Source: an uncultured bacterium (GTDB lineage Bacteria > Bacteroidota > Bacteroidia > Bacteroidales > Bacteroidaceae). Taken from it: 64,000 nucleotides of DNA. Shown here in pieces: positions 57,601 to 64,000 of the stretch. Every line of letters begins with the position of its first letter. Position 1 is the stretch's first letter. The translations under genes were made by a program, and so were the position numbers. The DNA lies in NCBI GenBank assembly GCA_905214625.1, contig CAJMMQ010000005.1:42452-106451 (forward strand). The letters run 5' to 3'. Under the pieces are notes generated by a model. It was not told where the DNA came from. It searched no databases and worked only from the letters and a program-made list of their open reading frames with translations.

Positions 57601-58734
57601 ATGGAAAACAGAAAACTACGCGTTGCCATAACGCACGGAGATACCAACGGCATTGGATATGAAGTTATTTTCAAGACTTTTTCCGATCCGGCCATACTTG
57701 AACTATGCACCCCCATCATCTACGGCTCGCCCAAAGTGGCGGCCTATCACCGCAATGCGCTCGGCATACAGGGCAACTTCACTATAATAAACTCTGCCGC
57801 CGACGCCCATAACAACAAGGTTAACCTGCTGACAACATTCGACCAGGAAATAAAGGTAGACCTTGGCAATCCATCGAAAGAGGCCGGCACTGCATCGCTA
57901 AAGGCTCTCGAAAGGGCCATGGCCGACTATAAGGAAGGACTGTTCGACGTGCTTGTAACTGCGCCCATCAACAAGAACAACATACAGGGCGACGACTTCA
58001 ATTTCTGCGGGCACACAGAATATATCGAGCAGCGCGCGGGCAACGGCAACAAGGCCCTCATGATTCTGCTCAACGACATGCTGCGCGTGGCTCTCGTAAC
58101 CACCCACCTGCCCATAAAAGACGTGGCTGCGGCAATAACAAAAGAGAAGATTGTAGAAAAGGCAACGATATTCCACAATTCGCTGAAACGCGACTTCCGC
58201 ATATCTAACCCGCGCATCGCCGTGCTGGCGCTCAATCCTCATGCAGGCGACGACGGACTGCTGGGCAGCGAGGAACAGGAGATAATAATACCGGCAATAA
58301 AAGAGCTGTCGGCCAACGGCATACATGCCTTCGGCCCATACGCCGCCGACGGTTTCTTCGGACATGAGAGCTATACGGCATTCGACGGCGTGCTGGCCAT
58401 GTATCACGACCAGGGCCTCGCTCCGTTCAAGTGTCTAGACCTTGGCCGCGGAGTAAACTTCACAGCCGGACTGCCCATCGTGCGCACATCGCCCGACCAC
58501 GGCACGGCCTACGACATTGCAGGCAAGAACATTGCCGACGAAAGTTCTTTCAGAAACGCCATCTATCTTGCCATCGACGTATTCCGCAACCGCATAGAGT
58601 ACGACGAGCCGTTCAGCAATCCGCTGAAAAAACTTTATCACGAGAAACGCGACGACAGCGAGAAAGTGCGCTTCTCCATAAATAAAAACAGGGAACAGGA
58701 CAACAAGCAGGATAAAGAAGAAGAACAGCTATAA
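57601..58734 (+). CDS. pdxA: 4-hydroxythreonine-4-phosphate dehydrogenase
   Basis: 377 residues from MENRKLRVAITHGDTNGIGYE. Oxidises 4-phosphohydroxy-threonine on the route to pyridoxal 5'-phosphate. Visible: VLVTAPINKNNI near 117, FCGHTEYIE near 136 (metal His), NPHAGDDGLLG near 212, MYHDQGLAPFK near 268 and FTAGLPIVRTSPDHGTAYDIAG near 288. The 57436 frame start lies inside the preceding gene and is rejected. A charged low-complexity tail (KNREQDNKQDKEEE) is unusual for the family. Third gene of the rlmN unit. Confidence 0.95.
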   Translation: MENRKLRVAITHGDTNGIGYEVIFKTFSDPAILELCTPIIYGSPKVAAYHRNALGIQGNFTIINSAADAHNNKVNLLTTFDQEIKVDLGNPSKEAGTASLKALERAMADYKEGLFDVLVTAPINKNNIQGDDFNFCGHTEYIEQRAGNGNKALMILLNDMLRVALVTTHLPIKDVAAAITKEKIVEKATIFHNSLKRDFRISNPRIAVLALNPHAGDDGLLGSEEQEIIIPAIKELSANGIHAFGPYAADGFFGHESYTAFDGVLAMYHDQGLAPFKCLDLGRGVNFTAGLPIVRTSPDHGTAYDIAGKNIADESSFRNAIYLAIDVFRNRIEYDEPFSNPLKKLYHEKRDDSEKVRFSINKNREQDNKQDKEEEQL

Positions 58735-58747
58735 AAAAACATACAGC

Positions 58748-58781
58748 CCGGCCTCTGCCCCGGATTGGCAGCAGAGGCCGG
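58748..58781 (+). terminator. Stem-loop after pdxA
   Basis: Perfect 11-bp stem CCGGCCTCTGC (58748-58758) with 58771-58781, 12-nt loop; no T-run. Confidence 0.6.
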
Positions 58782-58866
58782 AACTCATATCTACTTACGT
58801 TTATTATTTACTTTCATGATGTGCATCAGCGGCAGCTTTCTTGCCGGGCAAAATAAAAGATAAGGT

Positions 58867-59889
58867 ATGAAAAAGAAATATCAGAACGCATTCTTTGTGT
58901 TCGGAATAGTTGTGCTCATTATAATGATTACACAACTCGACTTCAAACAGGTGTGGAACGGACTTCAGGATGCAGGCTACTGGTTCTTCGCGGTTGTTGC
59001 CCTGTGGGGATTTCTTTACATCATCAACACCCTTACATGGTATATCATCATACGGAGCGGCTCAGACGAAAAGCCAAAGATTAACTTCTGGTGGCTCTAC
59101 AAGATTACCGTTTCGGGCTTCGCCCTCAACTATGCCACGCCCGGCGGACTCATGGGCGGCGAGCCTTACCGTGTGATGTCTCTGTCGCCTAAGATTGGCA
59201 CCGAACGCGCCTCGTCGTCGGTAATTCTCTATGCCATGACTCACATTTTCAGCCACTTTCTGTTCTGGCTGCTCTCCATATTGCTGTTTCTGCTCACCGA
59301 GAAGGCCAACTTCATCACAGGCATAATTCTGGCGCTGTCAGGCGCATTCTGCATCCTTGGCGTATGGTTTTTCATCAAAGGCTACCAAAAGGGCATGGCC
59401 GTAAGAATTATGAACCTTATAAAGCACATTCCCGGCATAAAAAAGCGTTCGCGCAACTTCATCGAAAAGCATAAGGAGCAGCTCGACACCATCGACAGGC
59501 AGATTGCAGCACTGCACCGACAGAACAAAAAGTCGTTCACATCGGCCGTATTGCTCGAGCTGTTATGCCGTTTTCTTTCCGCGTTCGAGATTCTTTTCAT
59601 CCTCCGTGTCCTCACGCCCGATGTCAGCTTTGCCCCATGCGTCCTCATCCTTGCCTTCACCAGCCTGTTTGCCAACCTTCTGTTCTTCATTCCCCTTCAG
59701 CTTGGCGGCCGTGAGGGCGGCTTCATCATGTCAACGGCAAGTCTGGCCATGTCTGCCCGCGCCGGCATCTTCGTAGCCCTTATAGTGCGCATCCGCGAGC
59801 TCATCTGGACCGCAATAGGACTGCTTTTAATAAAGCTCGAGAAAAAGAACACAGGAGAAGCCATAAGCGAGAAAATTAAGCAACAATAG
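58867..59889 (+). CDS. Flippase-like / lysylphosphatidylglycerol synthase-type membrane protein
   Basis: 340 residues, about 8 membrane helices, family LPG_synthase_TM (PF03706, UPF0104). FVFGIVVLIIMITQLDFKQVWNGL at the N-terminus, NYATPGGLMGGEPYRVMSLS near 95 and GGREGGFIMSTA near 278 are the conserved blocks. Relatives move or modify lipid-linked substrates; this one has no synthase domain, so the substrate is unknown. Inner membrane. Confidence 0.85.
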   Translation: MKKKYQNAFFVFGIVVLIIMITQLDFKQVWNGLQDAGYWFFAVVALWGFLYIINTLTWYIIIRSGSDEKPKINFWWLYKITVSGFALNYATPGGLMGGEPYRVMSLSPKIGTERASSSVILYAMTHIFSHFLFWLLSILLFLLTEKANFITGIILALSGAFCILGVWFFIKGYQKGMAVRIMNLIKHIPGIKKRSRNFIEKHKEQLDTIDRQIAALHRQNKKSFTSAVLLELLCRFLSAFEILFILRVLTPDVSFAPCVLILAFTSLFANLLFFIPLQLGGREGGFIMSTASLAMSARAGIFVALIVRIRELIWTAIGLLLIKLEKKNTGEAISEKIKQQ

Positions 59890-59900
59890 CCCGGCTTTTT

Positions 59901-59924
59901 AAGTGAAAAACGAAAAGTGAAGAG
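59901..59924 (+). repeat. 24-nt dispersed repeat word
   Basis: A 24-nt word beginning AAGTGAAAAACG and ending AAGTGAAGAG recurs with one change at 63977-64000, and partly at 60225-60242. It opens the palindromic element that follows. Confidence 0.6.
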
Positions 59925-59960
59925 CGAAAAATCCAATTGCTTTGTTGGGTATTATCATTT

Positions 59961-60519
59961 GGAGTTAGAGTAGTTAAAGTAGTTATAGTAGTTAAAGTCA
60001 TATGCCTTGTGGATTTTTTCAATGTGTTACGATCGATAATAATCAACAAGACTAATGTGCCGGCGGATCTGCAATTGTCGTGCAAGTGAGAGCAGAAGCA
60101 AATTATATTTGGTTATACCGAGCGCAGCCGACAATCAATAGAATTAATCTGCCGGAATTAAATATAAGAACCGAAGGTCAGCGCAGCTAATCTCCTGATC
60201 CGCTAAAAAAACCGCTGATTTACGAAGTGAATAATGAAAATTCCAATGATAATTTTGCGTTAAAGATATAAGGTGAAATCAAATAGGAAGTAATCGGATT
60301 GAAAAATCCTTATTTTAAATTCCGGCGGAGCGCAGATCCGCCGGCACATTAGCCCTGTTGATTATCATTTTCGTAAAATAAGTGAGTTAAGCTAATCCGA
60401 AAGCACGCACTACGTTCGCTATTGTCAATTGTATTACATTGAATAGAATCAACAATGCATTTGACTCTAACTCCTAGCTCACCTTAGTGAGCGATAACTA
60501 CTATAACTACTCTAACTAC
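59961..60519. repeat. Large imperfect palindrome, about 560 bp
   Basis: Nested inverted repeats: outer arms made of GAGTTAGAGTAGTTA-type words (59961-60005 with 60463-60519); middle arms 60037-60072 with 60332-60367 (33 of 36 positions pair, including 21 in a row); inner arms about 60149-60168 with 60309-60330. No open frame of note inside. Parts recur at 63840-64000 in inverted order. Confidence 0.7.
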
Positions 60520-60576
60520 CGACAATCCCCCTCAAAACACGTGATATAACAAAAATTACATTAAAAATGCACGGCG

Positions 60577-60609
60577 TCTGTGTTATATAAAATAAATTAT
60601 GTAACTTTG
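60577..60609 (+). promoter_or_regulatory. Promoter of the sigma-54-type activator
   Basis: TCTG (60577-60580), 21 nt, TAACTTTG (60602-60609). The ATG is only 9 bp after the -7 box, so the message should be nearly leaderless. Confidence 0.55.
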
Positions 60610-60617
60610 CAGAATAA

Positions 60618-61844
60618 ATGAACACTTCTGAATTACAGAAAGTAAAACAGCGCTATAATATCGTCGGCAACTGCGACGGATTAAACCGCGCCATCGATGT
60701 GGCCATGCAGGTCGCACCGACGGACTTATCCGTACTCATCATCGGCGAAAGCGGTGTAGGTAAAGAGATTATACCGCGCATAATACACGACAACTCTCCG
60801 CGCCGCCGCGAGAAATATTTTGCAATCAACTGCGGCTCTATCCCCGAGGGAACAATAGACAGCGAGCTCTTCGGTCACGAAAAAGGCTCGTTCACGGGTG
60901 CCATAGGCGAAAGCGAAGGCTACTTCGGCGTTGCCAACAAGGGCACAATATTCCTCGATGAGGTCGGCGAGCTGCCAATGGCCACACAGGCACGACTGCT
61001 CCGCGTTCTCGAAACAGGAGAATACATACGCGTGGGAGGACAGAAGATAATGAAGACCGACGTCAGAATTGTCGCCGCCACCAACGTAAACATGCGCAAG
61101 GCCATCAGTGAAGGACGCTTCCGCGAAGATTTGTATTACAGGCTCAACACCATCCCTATACAGATACCGCCGCTGCGCGAACGCGGCGAGGACATACTAC
61201 TTCTTTTCCGCCTTTTCGCAATGCAGATGGCAGAAAAATATCATCTGCCCAAAATAACACTGTCTGAAGAGGCCAAATACATAATGATGAAATACAAATG
61301 GCCCGGAAACGTAAGACAGCTGAAGAACATCACCGAACAGATGTCCGTGCTGAGTCAGGAACGCGAAATCAGCGGTGAAGCCATACATAAATTTATACCC
61401 GAAGACACTGAGAGCACCCAACTGGCAACGCTCAACAAAGGAGGCAGCCACTCGTATGAAAGCGAGCGCGAGATTTTATACAAAATATTATATGAGCTTC
61501 GCGGCAACGTCAGCGACCTGCGCCGTGAAATGAACAGCATCAGAAAACAGTTAGATGCCTCCGGCAGCACATCAGTGGCCACAGGAAACAGTAATCTGCC
61601 CTCCATCATCACAGAGCAACCGGCAACTATCAACACCCCCACGCGCACAGTGCCTGCCGTTCAGGATGCCGTGGCTGAAGAAATCTCCGAACCGGAAAGT
61701 CTTAACCTTGAAAACATAGGCAGACAAATGGTTGAAAAAGCACTTGAACGCAACGGCGGCAACCGCAAGAAGGCGGCCCAGGAGCTCGGCATTTCCGACC
61801 GTACGCTATATCGCAGAATAAAACAATACGGACTTGAGAAATAA
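60618..61844 (+). CDS. Sigma-54-interacting AAA+ activator with Fis-type HTH
   Basis: 408 residues. AAA+ core from ~15: Walker A GESGVGKE near 42, the sigma-54 loop GSFTGA near 94 (GAFTGA in the standard family), Walker B IFLDEVGELP near 112, the arginine finger region FREDLYYRLN near 171 and WPGNVRQLKN near 234. Linker ~280-365 is low complexity; a Fis-like HTH (NRKKAAQELGISDRTLYRRIKQYGL) ends the protein. No receiver, GAF or PAS domain precedes the core, so its input signal is unknown. First gene of a unit with lptE, a TPR-like gene and secG. Confidence 0.9.
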   Translation: MNTSELQKVKQRYNIVGNCDGLNRAIDVAMQVAPTDLSVLIIGESGVGKEIIPRIIHDNSPRRREKYFAINCGSIPEGTIDSELFGHEKGSFTGAIGESEGYFGVANKGTIFLDEVGELPMATQARLLRVLETGEYIRVGGQKIMKTDVRIVAATNVNMRKAISEGRFREDLYYRLNTIPIQIPPLRERGEDILLLFRLFAMQMAEKYHLPKITLSEEAKYIMMKYKWPGNVRQLKNITEQMSVLSQEREISGEAIHKFIPEDTESTQLATLNKGGSHSYESEREILYKILYELRGNVSDLRREMNSIRKQLDASGSTSVATGNSNLPSIITEQPATINTPTRTVPAVQDAVAEEISEPESLNLENIGRQMVEKALERNGGNRKKAAQELGISDRTLYRRIKQYGLEK

Positions 61845-61904
61845 TGGTCCTACATTATAATAATGTGGTAAAAAAGAAACATACAAAGCTGAAACAAACA
61901 ACTT

Positions 61905-62420
61905 ATGTATATCAATAAAATAAAGACAGCAGTGCTCACCGCCATGATACTACTTATGGTGTCATGCAGTGTGTCATATAAGTTCAACGGAGCAAGTATC
62001 GACTACAGCAAGACCAAGACCATACAGATAGCCGACTTCCCCATCCGTTCCAGCTATGTATGGGCCCCGATGGCCAGTATCTTCAACAATCAGCTCAAAG
62101 ATATCTTTGCCAACCACACACGCCTCATTCAGGTTAAGCGCAACGGCGACATGAAGATTGAGGGCGAGATAACACAATACTCACAGCGCAACAAGGCCGT
62201 AACGGCCGAAGGAACGTCGGCCCAGGCCGAGCTGTCGATGACAGTTAACGTGAGATTCACCAACAACGCTAACCACAACGAGGATTTCGAGAAACAGTTT
62301 ACGGCCACGTCTACATTCGAGACAACACAGTCGCTCAACTCCGTTCAGGAAGAACTCGTAACCCAGATGGTTGAAGACATCACAGATCAGATATTCAACG
62401 CAACAGTAGCAAACTGGTAA
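61905..62420 (+). CDS. lptE: LptE-like outer-membrane lipoprotein
   Basis: 171 residues. Lipoprotein signal AVLTAMILLMVSCSVSYKF; then KTIQIADFPIRSSYVWAPMASIFNNQLKDIFANHTRL and a C-terminal beta/helix part, the Bacteroidetes LptE pattern. LptE plugs the LptD barrel for lipopolysaccharide insertion. Sixty bp after the activator gene and 8 bp before the next. Confidence 0.8.
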   Translation: MYINKIKTAVLTAMILLMVSCSVSYKFNGASIDYSKTKTIQIADFPIRSSYVWAPMASIFNNQLKDIFANHTRLIQVKRNGDMKIEGEITQYSQRNKAVTAEGTSAQAELSMTVNVRFTNNANHNEDFEKQFTATSTFETTQSLNSVQEELVTQMVEDITDQIFNATVANW

Positions 62421-62428
62421 ATACAATT

Positions 62429-63196
62429 ATGAACATCGACCTCGAGCAGCTAATAAAACATCCGGAACAGATGGACAAGGAAACGCTCTACGACCTGCGT
62501 TCCCTCCTTGCCCTGTACCCCTATTATCAGCCTGCCCGTCTGTTGCTGCTGCAAAACCTTTATCTTCTTCACGACCCTTCGTTCGACGAGGAGCTGAGGC
62601 GCTCTGCCGTCTATATCACCGACCGCAAAGTTGTGTTCAACCTCGTAGAGGCCGCACATTATAAACTGCGCACCGTACTGCACGAAAAGAAGAAAGAAGA
62701 GAAGAAAGAACAAAACGCCGAAAGCGGAAACAGAACAATATCGCTCATAGAACAGTTCCTCGACACCATTCCGGAAGACAAAAAGGAGGAGGAAAACAAG
62801 GAGCGTAAAAAGAAACGCAAGCCCACACCGGCCGATGCTGCCATCGACTATGTTGCCTATCTGCTTGACACTGAAGGCGACAGCGACGACACTCAGGAAA
62901 AACCGGCAATGAAGGGGCAGGATCTTATTGACAACTTCATAAATAACGAGAACGGAAAAATAGAACTCAAGGACGAACCCGAATATGTGCCCGAAATTGA
63001 AAGTAACGACAAAAAAGAGGGCGACGAGAACTATTTTACCGAAACTTTGGCTCAAATTTACATAAAACAAGGGCGATATTCCAAGGCATTGGAAATTATT
63101 AAGCGTTTAAATTTGAATTATCCAAAAAAAAATGCTTACTTTGCAGACCAAATCCGATTTTTGGAAAAACTGATAATAAATAATAAATATAAATAA
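62429..63196 (+). CDS. Conserved hypothetical TPR-like protein
   Basis: 255 residues. N-terminal helices (LEQLIKHPEQMDKETLYDLRSLLALYPYYQPARLLLLQNL), a highly charged Lys/Glu-rich middle (~90-200: KKKEEKKEQ; EENKERKKKRK) and a C-terminal TPR-like motif (FTETLAQIYIKQGRYSKALEIIKRLNLNYPKKNAYF). No signal peptide; likely cytoplasmic. It overlaps nothing but sits 8 bp after lptE and 6 bp before secG, the common Bacteroidetes order. Function unknown. Confidence 0.8.
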   Translation: MNIDLEQLIKHPEQMDKETLYDLRSLLALYPYYQPARLLLLQNLYLLHDPSFDEELRRSAVYITDRKVVFNLVEAAHYKLRTVLHEKKKEEKKEQNAESGNRTISLIEQFLDTIPEDKKEEENKERKKKRKPTPADAAIDYVAYLLDTEGDSDDTQEKPAMKGQDLIDNFINNENGKIELKDEPEYVPEIESNDKKEGDENYFTETLAQIYIKQGRYSKALEIIKRLNLNYPKKNAYFADQIRFLEKLIINNKYK

Positions 63197-63202
63197 AAGA
63201 AA

Positions 63203-63616
63203 ATGTATACATTATTCGTAATTTTAATCGTGCTGGCAGGACTGCTTATGATAGGCATCGTACTGATCCAGGAGTCTAAGGGAGGAGGACTTGCGTCGAA
63301 CTTCTCATCATCAAACCAGATTATGGGTGTACGCAAGACTACTGATTTCATCGAGAAAGCAACATGGGGACTTGCAATAGCCATGGTTGTTTTCAGCGTT
63401 GTATGCGCTTATGTTGCTCCTAAGGCAACAACATCTGAGAGCGTTATCGAGAAGGCTGCAACAGAACAGCAGCAGACTAACCCGACAAATCTGCCCGGAT
63501 TTGGCGCCAGCCAGACACAGAAGGCAGCTCCGGCTAAAGCTGGTAACAATGCTCAGAAAGCTGACCAAAAGGCAGCTCCCGCAGCTCCTCAGGCTCCTAA
63601 AACACCGGCAAATTAA
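63203..63616 (+). CDS. secG: Preprotein translocase subunit SecG
   Basis: 137 residues. Two membrane helices (~2-22 and ~53-74) flanking the conserved loop IQESKGGGLASNF near 23-36. The C-terminal ~60 residues are Ala/Lys/Gln/Pro rich and disordered, a usual Bacteroidetes extension. Part of the SecYEG channel. Ends in a terminator that overlaps the tRNA promoter. Confidence 0.92.
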   Translation: MYTLFVILIVLAGLLMIGIVLIQESKGGGLASNFSSSNQIMGVRKTTDFIEKATWGLAIAMVVFSVVCAYVAPKATTSESVIEKAATEQQQTNPTNLPGFGASQTQKAAPAKAGNNAQKADQKAAPAAPQAPKTPAN

Positions 63617-63634
63617 ACAAAAAGCAAAAAAATT

Positions 63635-63669
63635 ACGGGATTTGTTTGGTAATCTCAAATAAATCCCGT
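63635..63669 (+). terminator. Terminator of secG, overlapping the tRNA-His promoter
   Basis: 9-bp stem ACGGGATTT (63635-63643) with AAATCCCGT (63661-63669). The -33 box (63645-63648) is inside the loop and the first base of the -7 box is the last base of the stem. Confidence 0.6.
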
Positions 63670-63676
63670 ACCTTTG
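63645..63676 (+). promoter_or_regulatory. Promoter of tRNA-His
   Basis: TTTG (63645-63648), 20 nt, TACCTTTG (63669-63676): perfect match, 32 bp before the tRNA. Confidence 0.8.
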
Positions 63677-63708
63677 CACTCGCTTTGAAACATTAAGCGA
63701 CCAACATG

Positions 63709-63784
63709 GTGGATGTAGTTCAGTTGGTTAGAGCGTCAGATTGTGGTTCTGAATGTCGTGGGTTCGAGCCCCACCCTCCACCCA
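63709..63784 (+). tRNA. tRNA-His (anticodon GTG)
   Basis: Cloverleaf: acceptor GTGGATG with CCTCCAC (one T-C mismatch at pair 6-67), D arm GTTCAGTTGGTTAGAGC, anticodon loop TTGTGGT between TCAGA and TCTGA, T arm GTGGG-TTCGAGC-CCCAC. A G precedes position 1 (63708) and C follows position 72, giving the G(-1):C73 pair that marks tRNA-His. The CCA end is not clearly encoded. Confidence 0.95.
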
Positions 63785-63816
63785 AGCGGAATTCTCAAAA
63801 AGAGTTCCGCTTTTTT
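63784..63816 (+). terminator. Terminator of tRNA-His
   Basis: AAGCGGAA (63784-63791) with TTCCGCTT (63805-63812), inner CTC/GAG, then TTTTTTG. Confidence 0.85.
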
Positions 63817-63839
63817 GTCCCCACCCTCATGCAAACGAC

Positions 63840-64000
63840 AATTTGTTTAGGAGTTATTTTTAGAAATTAAGGAATTATGGTGTTATGGAGTTAAGAAGTC
63901 AAGGAGTTAAGAATGAAAAGTGAAAAATCCAAATGCAAAACGGTTGACAAGAATCCACAAGGCATACGTCTTAACTAAGTGAATAACGAAAAGTGAAGAG
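63840..64000. repeat. Partial second copy of the palindromic repeat element
   Basis: GGAGTTA and related words repeat at 63850-63912; a segment near 63943-63978 is the inverted version of 59990-60020 (shared core ATGCCTTGTGGATT allowing one change), and 63977-64000 repeats 59901-59924. The element continues past the window edge. Confidence 0.55.

Noticed and set aside
59961..60519. CRISPR array
   Set aside because: The GAGTTA-type words are of irregular spacing, degenerate and arranged as inverted arms; there are no equal spacers and no cas genes.

Overview
The window reads as chromosome of a Bacteroidales bacterium, most likely a Prevotella-like genus (Prevotellaceae). The sequence reasons are: many start sites preceded by the Bacteroidetes -33/-7 promoter (TTTG, 19-20 nt, TAnnTTTG); secreted enzymes ending in type IX secretion (T9SS) sorting-domain-like tails; a DAHP synthase/chorismate mutase fusion; an outer-membrane receptor with a carboxypeptidase-regulatory-like N-terminal domain; and typical Bacteroidetes gene pairs such as Nif3 with a zinc-ribbon coiled-coil protein, flavodoxin with DUF2023, and NfeD with an SPFH protein. 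No phage, transposase, rRNA or CRISPR array was seen. The genus is inferred, not proven.

Layout. 0-5 kb: end of an aromatic amino acid locus (DAHP synthase/chorismate mutase, prephenate dehydrogenase), then exported proteins (an EEP-fold nuclease/phosphatase, a rhodanese lipoprotein, a T9SS-type endonuclease I). 5-9.7 kb: a UDP-GlcNAc 2-epimerase-like protein with a degenerate active site next to an SDR, the NfeD/SPFH pair, and DUF2023/flavodoxin. 10-16.5 kb: a secreted hypothetical, SlyD with a His/Cys tail, chorismate synthase, a candidate free-standing ~95-nt RNA, a TraB/GumN protein, and the pyrimidine enzymes PyrK/PyrD. 16.8-26.7 kb: an XRE regulator beside a very AT-rich operator-like region, HolA, a stand-alone HsdR-N nuclease-like protein, a TerB-DnaJ co-chaperone, a DprA-like/PUR-like fusion, an outer-membrane barrel and a T9SS metallophosphoesterase.

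27.4-32.5 kb is a complete thiamine locus (thiD, thiE, thiC, a sulfide-type Thi4, a TenI-like gene) behind a TPP riboswitch with its own consensus promoter. 32.6-39.7 kb holds an FHS sugar permease, zinc-ribbon/Nif3, a GH29 alpha-L-fucosidase and an NhaC-type antiporter. 39.9-44.6 kb holds an outer-membrane protein with an AT-rich lipoprotein, a TPR membrane regulator, a NUC1 nuclease lipoprotein and a previously untracked 34-codon gene with its own promoter and terminator. 44.9-50.7 kb: agmatine to putrescine (aguA, aguB), ZIP and CDF metal transporters, AmpG.

50.8-54.6 kb encodes a 1263-residue protein combining a GT2 glycosyltransferase, a HIT-like DUF4922 module and a SpoIID/LytB domain, with no signal peptide, directly upstream of and co-oriented with the muropeptide permease gene ampG. 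I regard this as the best candidate for an undescribed system, a cytoplasmic cell-wall recycling step. 55.5-64 kb: rlmN, a DUF4837 lipoprotein, pdxA, a flippase-like membrane protein, a large palindromic repeat element, a sigma-54-type activator, an LptE-like lipoprotein, a TPR-like protein, secG and tRNA-His.

Non-coding structure is rich. A family of intergenic repeats (about 10.0, 37.65, 48.07 and 54.98 kb, perhaps 27.15 kb) is built of alternating AAAAG/CTTTT modules followed by a CTGA-ATC-GTTACA segment. A second, different repeat makes a ~560-bp palindrome at 59.96-60.52 kb and recurs at the right edge of the window. All functional statements come from reading motifs and context by eye; no database search was run.
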